The position numbers and the translations under genes were made by a program. A stretch of 64,000 bases of DNA from Halomicrobium urmianum (GTDB taxonomy: Archaea > Halobacteriota > Halobacteria > Halobacteriales > Haloarculaceae). Shown one piece after another: positions 1 through 8,705 of the stretch (positions are counted from its first letter, which is position 1; each line of letters opens with the position of its first letter). The stretch spans positions 62,001-126,000 of the forward strand of contig NZ_CP084090.1 of assembly GCF_020217425.1 (NCBI RefSeq). Direction: 5' to 3'. The notes under the pieces were generated by a model, which worked only from the letters and a program-made list of their open reading frames with translations, did no database searches and was not told the DNA's origin.

Positions 1-38
1 TCGACCCGATCGCGGACGGTGTCGGTCTCTGTCTTCAT
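1..38 (-). CDS. 5' end of an unidentified gene (cut by window edge)
   Basis: An ATG at 38-36 on the minus strand opens a reading frame that runs off the window: MKTETDTVRDRV. Twelve codons are too few to name a family. A TATA-like TTTTACAA (complement of 71-78) lies a suitable distance upstream. The gene follows the chelatase gene in the same direction, so it may belong to the cobalamin block, but that is inference only. Confidence 0.5.
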   Translation of the reverse strand, partial: MKTETDTVRDRV

Positions 39-60
39 TGTAATCTCGATTGCTGTTTAG

Positions 61-74
61 ACAAATGAATTTGT
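61..74. promoter_or_regulatory. Inverted repeat in the promoter of the partial minus-strand gene
   Basis: ACAAAT-GA-ATTTGT is a perfect 6-2-6 inverted repeat. It overlaps the TATA-like TTTTACAA that would serve the minus-strand gene starting at 38. A dyad on a TATA box is a typical place for an archaeal repressor site. The regulator is unknown, and no second copy was noticed at the other cobalamin promoter. Confidence 0.4.
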
Positions 75-117
75 AAAACTGTCGCCTCACCGGTTCCCGT
101 CTGCGCCCGTGACGGGG

Positions 118-2244
118 CTACTCCCGGGCGAGTTCGTCCACGCTCTCGGCCGACAGCGCGGACAGCGGAACGACCGACGCGCCGGTCTCCGTGGCGACCA
201 CGTCGATCAGACCTGCCCGGCCGTCGCCGGCGTCGACGACCAGCGTGGCGTCCGCCGTCTCGGCCAGGCCCCGGGCCGCGTCGCGCGTCGCCTCGACGGG
301 GCTCCCGTCGGCGGCGTTCGCCCTGCCGTCGGTGACGAGCACGACGATCCCCGCGTCCGGCTCCGCGCGGTCGAGGACCTCGCTCGCGGTCGAGAGGCCC
401 GCGGGCAGCGGCGTCCGGTCGCCGGTCGGCAGGTCCTTGAGGTGGCGGGCGGCCAGCGAGACGCTGTCGGTCGGCGGGAGCACCACATCGGCCCCCTCGC
501 CGGCGAACGCCACGAACGCCACCTCGTCGCGCGCCTGGTAGGCGTCCTCCAGCAGTTCGAGGACCGTCCCCTTGGCGGCGCGCATCGCGGGCCGCATCGA
601 TGCGCTCGCGTCGACGGCGAAGGCGACGAGCGCGTCGGCGTCGCCCGCCCGGACGGACTTCCGGAGGTCGCGGGACTCGACGCCGTCGGCGCCCCTGCTC
701 GCCGCGGCGCGGACGGACGCCGCGGCGTCGACGTCGTCGGTCGCGTCGGCTCGCTCCGTCCGGACTCGCGCTCCCCTGTCCGCAGTCGGGGCGTTCGCGC
801 GCCCGCTCGCGACGCCGTCGGCGTCGACGGACGGCGCGCCCACGTCGGGAGCGCCGCTGTCACCGACGCCCGCTCGCGACTGGCCGGGCACCAGCGGCGT
901 CGCCTCGTCGTCCGCGTCTCCGTCGGCGTCGCCGTCCGAGGGGTCGCTCCCAGCGTCCCCGCCCGACCCGTCGCTGTCGTGGTCCGCGCCGGCGGGCGCC
1001 GGCGAGTCGGTCGAACCGTCCTCGCTCTCACCGGGCTCGCCGTCTGTCCCCGGATCCGCGTCCACGCCGTCGGAGTCCGGGTCGTCGTCGCTCTGGTCGG
1101 ACTCGCCCAGTTCGTTGCCCTCGGTCCCTCCTCGCGACTCGCCACCGCCCGAGCACTCGCCGTCTTCGGCCGCCGCTTCGGCCTCACTGCCCGCACCGTC
1201 GCCGTCGGGCTCGTCCCCTTCGGCGTCGTCCTCGAAGTGGTCGTCGAGCACGTCGTCGACGTCGGGCGCGTCCTCGAACGGCTTCGACTTCAGGCGGTGC
1301 GGCAGTGCGAACTCGGCGGCCCGTTCGACGTCCGACTCGATCACGGTCGTTCGGCCGTCGAGCGCGGCGAAGGTGCGCGCCGCCCGGGCGGTGGCGATGT
1401 CGCCGCGATGGCCGTCGAGACCGGCGTCGCGGCAGAGTTCGGCTATCTCCTCCCGGAACTCGGCGGGCAGTTCGGCGTCAGCCAGCCGGTCGCGGGCGTC
1501 GCGCAGGCGCTCGCCCGGATCTGCGTCGGGCTCGTCCCCTCCGGCGTCAGCTTCCCCATCGCCCAGCGCCTGGTCGATCACTGCGACCCGTTCCTCGATG
1601 TCCTCGCACGCGGTCACCTCCGTCTGGAGCGCGAAGCGGTCGCGCAACTGCGGGCGGAGGTCGCCCTCCTCGGGGTTCATCGTCCCGATCAGCGTGAACT
1701 CGGCGGGGTGGGTGACGGTGACGCCGTCGCGCTCGACGCGGTTGGCTCCGCTCGCGGCGGCGTCCAGCAGGACGTCCACGAGGTGGTCGTCCAGCAGGTT
1801 CACCTCGTCGACGTAGAGGACGCCGCGGTTGGCCCGCGCCAGCAGTCCGGGGTCGAACTCGTGGTCGCCGTCGAGCGCGTCGGCCACAGAGAGCGTTCCG
1901 ACCACGCGGTCCCGCGTGGCGCCCAGCGGGAGCGTGACGAGGGGCACTGATCGCTCCTCGACGGGCGGATCGGTCCGCTCGCGGCACTCGTCGCACTGGC
2001 GGGCGGGGTCGTCGGGCGGACAGCCGTACGGACAGTCCGCGACGGCGCGCTGCGCTGGCAGCAGGTCCGCGAGCGCGCGGACCGCCGTCGACTTCGCCGT
2101 GCCCTTCTCCCCGCGGATCAGCAGGCCGTCCAGGTCGTCGTTCGCGGCGACGGCCAGCAGACCCTCCTTCAGGTCGCGCTGCCCGACCACGTCCGCGAAC
2201 GACGGCCCCTGCGAAGCCTTTTTGCCGCCGCCGGGTACAAACAT
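118..2244 (-). CDS. ChlI/ChlD-type AAA+ / VWA chelatase subunit (cobaltochelatase partner of CobN)
   Basis: A 708-residue fusion of the two small subunits of a class I Mg/Co chelatase. The N-terminal AAA+ part has Walker A GEKGTAKS (45-52) and Walker B YVDE (144-147). Four cysteines (71, 75, 84, 87; CPYGC and CDEC) follow Walker A and could bind a metal. A very acidic Asp/Glu/Ser/Gly linker (roughly 330-440) leads to a C-terminal VWA domain with the MIDAS motif DASAS (545-549) and a TDG motif near 638. In class I chelatases these subunits drive ATP-dependent metal insertion by the large subunit. cobN starts 34 bases away, divergently, which points to cobalt insertion into the corrin ring rather than chlorophyll synthesis. 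It probably stands in for bacterial CobS and CobT. Translation is likely leaderless. Confidence 0.9.
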   Translation of the reverse strand: MFVPGGGKKASQGPSFADVVGQRDLKEGLLAVAANDDLDGLLIRGEKGTAKSTAVRALADLLPAQRAVADCPYGCPPDDPARQCDECRERTDPPVEERSVPLVTLPLGATRDRVVGTLSVADALDGDHEFDPGLLARANRGVLYVDEVNLLDDHLVDVLLDAAASGANRVERDGVTVTHPAEFTLIGTMNPEEGDLRPQLRDRFALQTEVTACEDIEERVAVIDQALGDGEADAGGDEPDADPGERLRDARDRLADAELPAEFREEIAELCRDAGLDGHRGDIATARAARTFAALDGRTTVIESDVERAAEFALPHRLKSKPFEDAPDVDDVLDDHFEDDAEGDEPDGDGAGSEAEAAAEDGECSGGGESRGGTEGNELGESDQSDDDPDSDGVDADPGTDGEPGESEDGSTDSPAPAGADHDSDGSGGDAGSDPSDGDADGDADDEATPLVPGQSRAGVGDSGAPDVGAPSVDADGVASGRANAPTADRGARVRTERADATDDVDAAASVRAAASRGADGVESRDLRKSVRAGDADALVAFAVDASASMRPAMRAAKGTVLELLEDAYQARDEVAFVAFAGEGADVVLPPTDSVSLAARHLKDLPTGDRTPLPAGLSTASEVLDRAEPDAGIVVLVTDGRANAADGSPVEATRDAARGLAETADATLVVDAGDGRAGLIDVVATETGASVVPLSALSAESVDELARE

Positions 2245-2278
2245 AGTTGTATTAGTGCAAACGGAGATGTAAAATCTT
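2245..2278. promoter_or_regulatory. Compact divergent promoter between the chelatase genes
   Basis: Only 34 bases separate the two start codons. On the minus strand TTTTACAT lies about 27 bases before the chlID-type ATG. On the plus strand TGTATTAG lies about 27 bases before the cobN ATG. Both genes therefore seem to have leaderless promoters packed into one interval, so that the two polymerases would compete or be controlled together. No clear dyad is present here. Confidence 0.55.
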
Positions 2279-5200
2279 ATGCCACAGATCGGACTCTACA
2301 CAGCGACTGAGAACGAGCTCGGCGCCGTACAGCGCGCCGCCGGGGCGGTCGACGCCGACCTCGTCGTCCGCTCGGAGAGCGACTTGGACGACGAGCCGGC
2401 CGTCGAGGCGTTCGTCGAGGAACTGGAGGACGCGACGACGGCGGTCGTCCTCTGGCTCCACGGCGCGGAGGACAGCATGCCGGGGTACGAGCGCGCGATC
2501 GAGCGCCTGCGCGACGCCGGCGTCCCGCTCGTCGTCAGGGCCACCGGCGACGCCTTCGCCTACGAGGACACGTCGGTCCCCGACGAGCACCGCGAGACCG
2601 TCGACGACTACCTGGAGAAGGGCGGCGCGAGCAACGTCGCCAACTGCGTCCGCTACCTCGTGGCGCAGTACGGCGACGCGGACCCGGAGTACGACGACCC
2701 CGTGGCGCTGCCGACGGAAGGCGTCTACCACCCCGACTACCCGGGCGCGAGCTACGAGGAACTGCGCGCGACGTTCGCCCCCGACAAGCCCACCGTAGCC
2801 GTGTGGTTCTACGAGTCCCACTGGACCCACGAGAACACCCGCTACGTGGACGCGCAGGTCCGCGCGCTGGAGGCGCAGGGCGCGAACGCGCTCCCCGTCT
2901 TCTGCGAGCCCGCGACGGACGCCGAGGGCCAGTGGGACGCCGAGCGGGTGACCGAGGAGTGGCTGATAGAGGACGGCGAACCCGTCGTCGACGCCGTCTG
3001 CTCGTCGTTCATGTTCTCGCTCTCGATGGACGAGCGCGGCCGCTCGGCCAGCGACGAGGGCGACAGCGCCGAGGACGTGTTCCTCGACAGGCTGGGCGTG
3101 CCCGTGCTGCAGACGGTGACGACCATGCGCTCCCGCTCGCGCTACCAGTCCAGCGACACGGGCGTGATGGGCTTCGAGCTGGCCCTCTCCGTGGCGCTCC
3201 CCGAGTTCGACGGCAACGTGATCACCCACCCCGTCTCGGGCAAGGAGCGCACCGACGACGAGGCGGGCATCGGCAGCGCGCCGAAGCAGCACTTCCCCGT
3301 CGAGGACCGCGTCGACCACGCCGCGCGCCTGGCGGTCAACTGGGCGCGCCTGCGCCACCTCGACAACGACGAGAAGGACGTGGCCGTCGTCCTCCACAAC
3401 TACCCGCCGAGCGACGACGGCATCGGGACCGCGTTCGGCCTCGACTCGCCCGAGAGCACGGTGAACCTGCTGGAGGAGCTGGACGCACGGGGGTACGACA
3501 CCGGCGAGACGATGCCCGACAGCGGCCAGTCCCTCGTCGAGCGCCTGACCGCGCAACTGACGCTGGACGACCGCTGGGTCGCGCCGGAGGACGTCCGCGA
3601 GCTATCCGTGGACACCGTCTCCCCGGACCAGTACGGCGAGTGGTTCGAGGCGCTCGACGAGGAGTTCCAGGAGAACGTCGTCGAGGAGTGGGGCGATCCG
3701 CCGGAGCGGCCGTTCGCCATCCCCGGCGTCGAGTTCGGCAACGTCCTCGTGACGGTCCAGCCCCCGCGCGGGTTCGGCATGGATCCCTCGAAGGTGTACC
3801 ACGACTCGGACCTCCAGCCGCCCCACGACTACGTCGCCTTCTATCGCTGGCTCCGGAACGCCTACGAGGCCGACGCCGTGGTCCACCTCGGAACCCACGG
3901 CAGCCTGGAGTGGCTGCCCGGCAAGACCGTCGGCCTCGACGGCGAGAGCGCGCCGGACCAGCTGATCGACGACGTCCCGAACGTCTACCCCTACATCGTC
4001 AACAACCCCGGCGAGGGCACGCAGGCCAAGCGCCGCTCCTACGCCGCCGTCGTCGACTACCTGACGCCGGTGATGGACAACGCGGGCACGTACGACGAGC
4101 TGTCGGAGCTCGAGGAGCTGGCCGACCGGTACCGCGAGGCCGGGATGGAGGACGCCCGCGCCGACGACGGCGAGCACCTCGAACAGCTGATCCGCGAGGC
4201 GGTGGACGAACTCGATCTGGCCATCGAACTCGGAATCGCCGGCGAGATCGACGAGAAGGCGGACGTCCGCGGACCCGACGAGGCAGGCAGCACGCTCGCA
4301 GAGGGCGAGGTCGCCGGCGACGACGTGGGCGTCGACGAGCTCGTCGAGCGCGTCCACGAGTACCTCACCGACGTCAAGACGACGCAGATCCGGAAGGGGC
4401 TGCACACGATGGGCGAACCGCCCGAAGAGGACCGCCTCGTGGAGTACCTCGTCGCGCTGACGCGCCTGGAGAACCCCGGCGCGCCCAGCCTCCGGGAGAG
4501 CGTCGCGGGCGTGCTCGGCGTCGACTACGACGCGATGCGGAACAGTCCGGGCGAGTACGACGAAGGCCTGGGGATGACCTACGCCGAGGCCGCCGACGAG
4601 GTGTACGAGACGAGCATCGACCTCGTCCGGACGCTCGCCGGGCACGGCTTCGACGTGCCCGAGAGCGAGCGCGACGCCGACGACGCCGAGGTCAACGTGA
4701 ACCTCCTCGTCGTCGACATCGACCCGCTGGGCGACGCGCGCGCAGCCTCCGGCGCGCACGACGACCTGCGTGAGTCGCTGGCCTACATCTGTGAGGAGGC
4801 CGCCCCGCGCGTCCGCGGAGCCGAGGACGAGATTCCCCGAACCGCCGACGCGCTCTCCGGCGAGTACGTCCCGCCGGGCGGCAGCGGCGCGCCCACCCGC
4901 GGCGGCGTCGACCTGCTCCCGACGGCGCGGAACTTCTACACCCTCGACCCGCGGAAGGTCCCGGCCAAGTCGGCCTGGGAGGTCGGCAGCGAGGTCGCCC
5001 ACGGCGTGGCCGAGCGGCATCGCGAAGAAGAGGGCGAGTATCCGGACGAGATCGGCGTCGTCGCGTGGGGCACCCCGACCGTCCGAACCCGCGGCGAGAC
5101 CATCGCGCAGGTGCTCGCGCTGATGGGCGTCGAACCGGTCTGGACCGACGCCGGCCGGATCGACGACGTAGAGCCGGTCCCGCTGGACGAACTGGACCGC

Positions 5201-6259
5201 CCGCGCATCGACGTGACCACGCGCGTCTCGGGGCTGTTCCGGGACGCCTTCCCCGCCGCGGCGGGCGTCATTCACGATGCCGTGGACGCCGTGGTAAATC
5301 TGGACGAGCCCCACGACGTGAACTACGTGAAGAAACACGTCGAGGAAGAGGCCGAGGAGCTGGCGGCCGAGAACGAGGAGATGGACGAGGACGACGCCCG
5401 GAAAGCCGTCAGGCACCGCGTCTTCACCACGCGGCCCGGCGGGTACGGTGCCGGGACGAACAAGGCGGTCGACGAGGGCGAGTGGGACGACCGCTCCGAC
5501 CTCGCCGACGTGTACGTCCAGTGGGGCGGCTACGCGATGGGATCGCGCGGCCGCGTCAGCGAGGCCCGCGACGCCTTCGAGCGCCGCCTCGGCAACGTCG
5601 ACGCGACGGTCAAGATCGAGGACACCGCCGAACAGGACGAGTTCGACTCCTCCGACTGGTACGCCTTCCACGGCGGGTTCATATCTGCAGTCTCGGACCG
5701 CTCCGGCGAGGAGCCCGCCTCCTACGTCGGCGACTCCTCCGACCCCGACAACGTCGACGTCTACACCAACGAGGAGAAGGTCCGCAAGGCGATGCGTGCC
5801 CGCGTCCTCAACCCGGCGTGGCTCGACTCCATGGAGGAGCACGGCTACAAGGGCGCCGGCGACCTCTCGACGACAGTCGACGTCGTCCTCGGGTGGGACG
5901 CTACCACGGGCGTCGTCTCGGACCGCCTGTGGGAGGACGTCGCCGACCGCTACGCCTTCGACGAGGACCGCCGGGCGTGGCTCCGCGACGTCAACCCGTG
6001 GGCCCTGGACTCGATCACGGACACGCTGCTTGAGGCCATCGACCGCGGCCTGTGGGACGCCGACGACGAGACGCGGGATCGGCTGCGCGACCTCAACCTG
6101 GAGGTCGACGGCGACCTGGAGAGCCGAGCGACGCGAGGCTCTCCGAACGAGCGAGCGGGGAGCGCGGTCGGACACCGACCGCGGGAACGTCGAACGGGGA
6201 GCAACGACCCGCGAGAGCGAACCGACCCGCGAGCACGACGAGGAGGTGACGAGCAATGA
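2279..6259 (+). CDS. cobN: Cobaltochelatase large subunit CobN
   Basis: A 1326-residue protein of the CobN/BchH family, the porphyrinoid-binding subunit that inserts cobalt into hydrogenobyrinate a,c-diamide in an ATP-dependent complex. Family landmarks include the block near residue 540 reading HLGTHGSLEWLPGK, followed by NNPGEGTQAKRRS, and the later YVQWGGYAMGS segment. Length is normal for the family up to about residue 1280. The last ~45 residues (ESRATRGSPNERAGS and on) are a low-complexity Arg/Glu tail built from a GC-rich repeat and are unlikely to be part of the fold. The stop overlaps the next start (ATGA), which implies translational coupling with cbiC. Confidence 0.93.
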   Translation: MPQIGLYTATENELGAVQRAAGAVDADLVVRSESDLDDEPAVEAFVEELEDATTAVVLWLHGAEDSMPGYERAIERLRDAGVPLVVRATGDAFAYEDTSVPDEHRETVDDYLEKGGASNVANCVRYLVAQYGDADPEYDDPVALPTEGVYHPDYPGASYEELRATFAPDKPTVAVWFYESHWTHENTRYVDAQVRALEAQGANALPVFCEPATDAEGQWDAERVTEEWLIEDGEPVVDAVCSSFMFSLSMDERGRSASDEGDSAEDVFLDRLGVPVLQTVTTMRSRSRYQSSDTGVMGFELALSVALPEFDGNVITHPVSGKERTDDEAGIGSAPKQHFPVEDRVDHAARLAVNWARLRHLDNDEKDVAVVLHNYPPSDDGIGTAFGLDSPESTVNLLEELDARGYDTGETMPDSGQSLVERLTAQLTLDDRWVAPEDVRELSVDTVSPDQYGEWFEALDEEFQENVVEEWGDPPERPFAIPGVEFGNVLVTVQPPRGFGMDPSKVYHDSDLQPPHDYVAFYRWLRNAYEADAVVHLGTHGSLEWLPGKTVGLDGESAPDQLIDDVPNVYPYIVNNPGEGTQAKRRSYAAVVDYLTPVMDNAGTYDELSELEELADRYREAGMEDARADDGEHLEQLIREAVDELDLAIELGIAGEIDEKADVRGPDEAGSTLAEGEVAGDDVGVDELVERVHEYLTDVKTTQIRKGLHTMGEPPEEDRLVEYLVALTRLENPGAPSLRESVAGVLGVDYDAMRNSPGEYDEGLGMTYAEAADEVYETSIDLVRTLAGHGFDVPESERDADDAEVNVNLLVVDIDPLGDARAASGAHDDLRESLAYICEEAAPRVRGAEDEIPRTADALSGEYVPPGGSGAPTRGGVDLLPTARNFYTLDPRKVPAKSAWEVGSEVAHGVAERHREEEGEYPDEIGVVAWGTPTVRTRGETIAQVLALMGVEPVWTDAGRIDDVEPVPLDELDRPRIDVTTRVSGLFRDAFPAAAGVIHDAVDAVVNLDEPHDVNYVKKHVEEEAEELAAENEEMDEDDARKAVRHRVFTTRPGGYGAGTNKAVDEGEWDDRSDLADVYVQWGGYAMGSRGRVSEARDAFERRLGNVDATVKIEDTAEQDEFDSSDWYAFHGGFISAVSDRSGEEPASYVGDSSDPDNVDVYTNEEKVRKAMRARVLNPAWLDSMEEHGYKGAGDLSTTVDVVLGWDATTGVVSDRLWEDVADRYAFDEDRRAWLRDVNPWALDSITDTLLEAIDRGLWDADDETRDRLRDLNLEVDGDLESRATRGSPNERAGSAVGHRPRERRTGSNDPRERTDPRARRGGDEQ

Positions 6260-6966
6260 CGACTGATCCGGAACAGGAAGCCACGGACACCGACTTCGAG
6301 GAATATGCTGACCTCGGCGCGACCACGGAGAACGCCATGGAGATCGCCGAGACCTCCATGGACCGCGTACGGAAGCTCGTCCCCGACGAGACGCTGGCAG
6401 ACCGGATCCGCCAGAAGTCCGTCCACGCCACGGGCGACCCCGAGTTCCAGCACCTGATGCGGTTCACCGGCGACGACGAGGACGAACCCGTCCGCGCCGG
6501 CGCTCGCGCAGTGCTGGACGAGCGCCCCGTCGTCACGGACATCACGATGGTGAAGGAGGGCATCACGGGCCGCGGCCACGACTGCCCGGTGCGGACGGCC
6601 ATCGGCGATGGCGCGGAACTGGCCGCAGAGACGGGGATGACCCGGACGGCTGCGTCCGTCCTGGAACTCGACAGGGAGGGCGTCTACGACGGGGCAATCG
6701 CCGTCGTGGGCAACGCGCCGACCGCTGCACTCGCGCTGGCGGACTGCATCGAGGACGGAACGCGACCGGCCGTCGTCGTCGCGACGCCGGTCGGCTTCGT
6801 CAAGGCCGCCGAGAGCCGCGAGCGCCTGCGCGAGGTAGCTGCGGAACACGGCGTGCCGGTCATCACGAACGTCGGCCGTCGCGGCGGCAGCGGCCTCGCC
6901 GCGGGGCTGACGAACGAGCTGGTGCACGTGGCCGCCGACGCGAGGGATGGAGAACTGGAACTGTGA
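6256..6966 (+). CDS. cbiC: Precorrin-8X / cobalt-precorrin-8 methylmutase
   Basis: A 236-residue CbiC/CobH protein that moves the C-11 methyl group to C-12 to form (cob)yrinate. Family motifs are visible: VHATGD with the candidate catalytic His57, GNAPTAALAL (about 154-163), VATPVGFVKAAES, and the C-terminal VITNVGRRGGS. The first ~25 residues are an acidic extension. It overlaps cobN by 4 bases and cbiE by 4 bases, so the three genes form a coupled operon. Confidence 0.92.
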   Translation: MTTDPEQEATDTDFEEYADLGATTENAMEIAETSMDRVRKLVPDETLADRIRQKSVHATGDPEFQHLMRFTGDDEDEPVRAGARAVLDERPVVTDITMVKEGITGRGHDCPVRTAIGDGAELAAETGMTRTAASVLELDREGVYDGAIAVVGNAPTAALALADCIEDGTRPAVVVATPVGFVKAAESRERLREVAAEHGVPVITNVGRRGGSGLAAGLTNELVHVAADARDGELEL

Positions 6967-7721
6967 GCGACGACTACGATCTCGATTCCGGCCCGGACCC
7001 CGCGACGTTCGCCGCGGCGGCGGCGGAGAATCCGGAACCGGACGACCCCGTCCACGCCGTCGGGATCGGGCCGGGAAACCCCGACTACCTCACGCCGCGG
7101 GGAGACCGCGCGATCCGCGAGGCCGACGTCGTCGTCGGCTTCGAAACCGTCGTCGAGTTCGTCGCGGGCCGGACGGAGGCGGACCTGCTGACCTGCGGCT
7201 ACCGCGAGGAGGGCGAGACCCTGGCGCGGTTCGCCGAGCGCGTGGCCGCTGGCGAGCGCGGGACGGCGGTCCTGATGGGCGACCCGAACCACTCGGGCTA
7301 CCAGTTCGTCGGGAAGGTCCAGCGCGCGGTCGACCGGCCGGTACGGGTGATCCCCGGCATCTCCTCGCTGCAGATAGCGGCCAGTCGTGCGCGGACGCCG
7401 ATGGAGGCGACGACGTTCGTGACGCTGCACAGGAGCGGCGACCTGAGCGACGACCTCGACCGGCTCCGGCGAGACGTCGGCGACCGTCACCTGCTCGTGC
7501 TACCGCGCCCGTTCGACCTGATGCCGGGCGACGTGGCCGCGGAGCTACTGGACGCCGACGCAGACCCTGAACTCGCGGCGCTCGTCTGCGAGCGGCTGAC
7601 CCACGAGGACGAGACGATCACGCACACGACGCTGGATGACCTCTCGGAACACGCCGGCGGCGACGGGCCGGAGGACACGCCGTTCTCGGACCTGTCGGTG
7701 CTGGCGGTCCGTCGAGAATAG
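6963..7721 (+). CDS. cbiE: Cobalt-precorrin-7 (C5)-methyltransferase
   Basis: A 252-residue tetrapyrrole methylase-fold protein. The glycine-rich VGIGPGNPDYLT near residue 33 marks the SAM-binding side of the family. GDPNHSGY and IPGISSLQIAASR are further conserved segments. CbiE methylates C-5 of the corrin ring. No CbiT decarboxylase domain is fused here. The start is GTG, overlapping the cbiC stop as GTGA, which fixes it. The ~30-residue acidic N-terminal lead before the fold is typical of haloarchaeal versions. Confidence 0.9.
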   Translation: MSDDYDLDSGPDPATFAAAAAENPEPDDPVHAVGIGPGNPDYLTPRGDRAIREADVVVGFETVVEFVAGRTEADLLTCGYREEGETLARFAERVAAGERGTAVLMGDPNHSGYQFVGKVQRAVDRPVRVIPGISSLQIAASRARTPMEATTFVTLHRSGDLSDDLDRLRRDVGDRHLLVLPRPFDLMPGDVAAELLDADADPELAALVCERLTHEDETITHTTLDDLSEHAGGDGPEDTPFSDLSVLAVRRE

Positions 7722-7727
7722 CTCGTT

Positions 7728-8507
7728 TCAGCGCACGCCCTCGCCGTCTGTCGCGACGGCGCGGGACTGACGGGTGAGGGCGGCCTCGAGGGTCCCCGGC
7801 GTTCCGTCGCCGGCGAGGACGCGCTGCTTCTCCACCTCGGCCTCGATGGCGTCGGTGACCAGTTCGTGGTCGGCCAGCGGATCCGCGCAGACGACGCCGC
7901 CGCGGTCGACCTCGAGCTCCGCCGGGATTCGCTCCTCGGTGGCCTCGCCGGGGGCCAGGAACAGCGGGACGGCGACGGTCTCGCTGGCGGAGACGTTGTA
8001 CCGGGCGCACTCGACCGTCGGGTTCTGCAGCAGGAAGCAGGTCGTCACTTCGGCGTACCGGTCTGTCTCGCGCAGGCGGGCGGCGTGGTACTCGGCGGCC
8101 TGTCGCTGGTACGGCGTCCCGCTGGCGCCGAACCCGACGAGGACGAGGCCGGCCTCCGACGGGGCGTCGACGCGGTCGGCCGCCCGGTCGACGATGGCTC
8201 GCGTGACGGCGGGGCTCCGGCCGACGGGCTCGCAGTAGGTCACCGGCGTCGGAGCCCGGCCGAGCGCGGCGGGCAGGTCGTCGGTCGTCTCGCGGGTGTG
8301 GGCCACGCACAGCGGGACGGCGAACGCGCGGTCGGCCTCGATGGCCTGCAGTCCCTCGCGCAGTTCCCGGAGCGGTTCGCGCTCGTAGGTCAGCGTCCGC
8401 ACCTCGCTCGCGACGCCGCGGCGACGGAGGCGGTCGGCGTGGACCTCGTACACTTGCCGCGCGCGTCCGGTGGACCGGCCGATCAGGAGGAGTGTGTCGC
8501 GTTGCAT
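7728..8507 (-). CDS. CbiX-like two-domain protein with degenerate chelatase histidines
   Basis: A 259-residue protein with two CbiX-like halves. The first opens with LLLIGRST, where cobaltochelatases have GHGS. The second opens with LVGFGASG. Each half has a VPLFL-type strand: AVPLCVAHTRETTDDLP (His70 kept) and VAVPLFLAPGEATEERIP, where the usual GxH is GEA. So only one of four expected chelatase histidines remains. The protein may be a divergent chelatase, a partner of one, or a metallochaperone. It ends 6 bases from the cbiE stop, convergent with the corrin operon, which supports a tetrapyrrole link. A catalytic role is doubtful. Confidence 0.7.
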   Translation of the reverse strand: MQRDTLLLIGRSTGRARQVYEVHADRLRRRGVASEVRTLTYEREPLRELREGLQAIEADRAFAVPLCVAHTRETTDDLPAALGRAPTPVTYCEPVGRSPAVTRAIVDRAADRVDAPSEAGLVLVGFGASGTPYQRQAAEYHAARLRETDRYAEVTTCFLLQNPTVECARYNVSASETVAVPLFLAPGEATEERIPAELEVDRGGVVCADPLADHELVTDAIEAEVEKQRVLAGDGTPGTLEAALTRQSRAVATDGEGVR

Positions 8508-8705
8508 TCGTTGGGGAGTGGATCAAGTAGGTTTTCACTACACCAATATGGCTTGTCTACAGGGATGGCTGGGACTTTCAAATAAGTTGTGATCGGTCGA
8601 TCAACAGCGGCGCAGAGCGCCCTGACAGCGGCGTTCGCGTCGGTTTTGGTCGGCGGGTGCGCGCACTCGTTCGACCGCTCCTCGAACGGCGAGCGCCGGT
8701 CGTGA
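8508..8705. other. Intergenic stretch upstream of the CbiX-like gene
   Basis: A 198-base gap with an AT-rich island at about 8522-8590, lower in GC than its surroundings. It should hold the minus-strand promoter of the CbiX-like gene. No conserved small ORF, tRNA or strong hairpin was recognised. Confidence 0.5.

Noticed and set aside
109-1950. 613-residue plus-strand ORF opposite the chelatase gene
   Set aside because: Arg/Val/Gly-rich antisense shadow of a well-supported gene. Long antisense frames are expected at this GC content.
3602-6256. 884-residue minus-strand ORF opposite cobN
   Set aside because: Codon-phase shadow of cobN with no family motifs.
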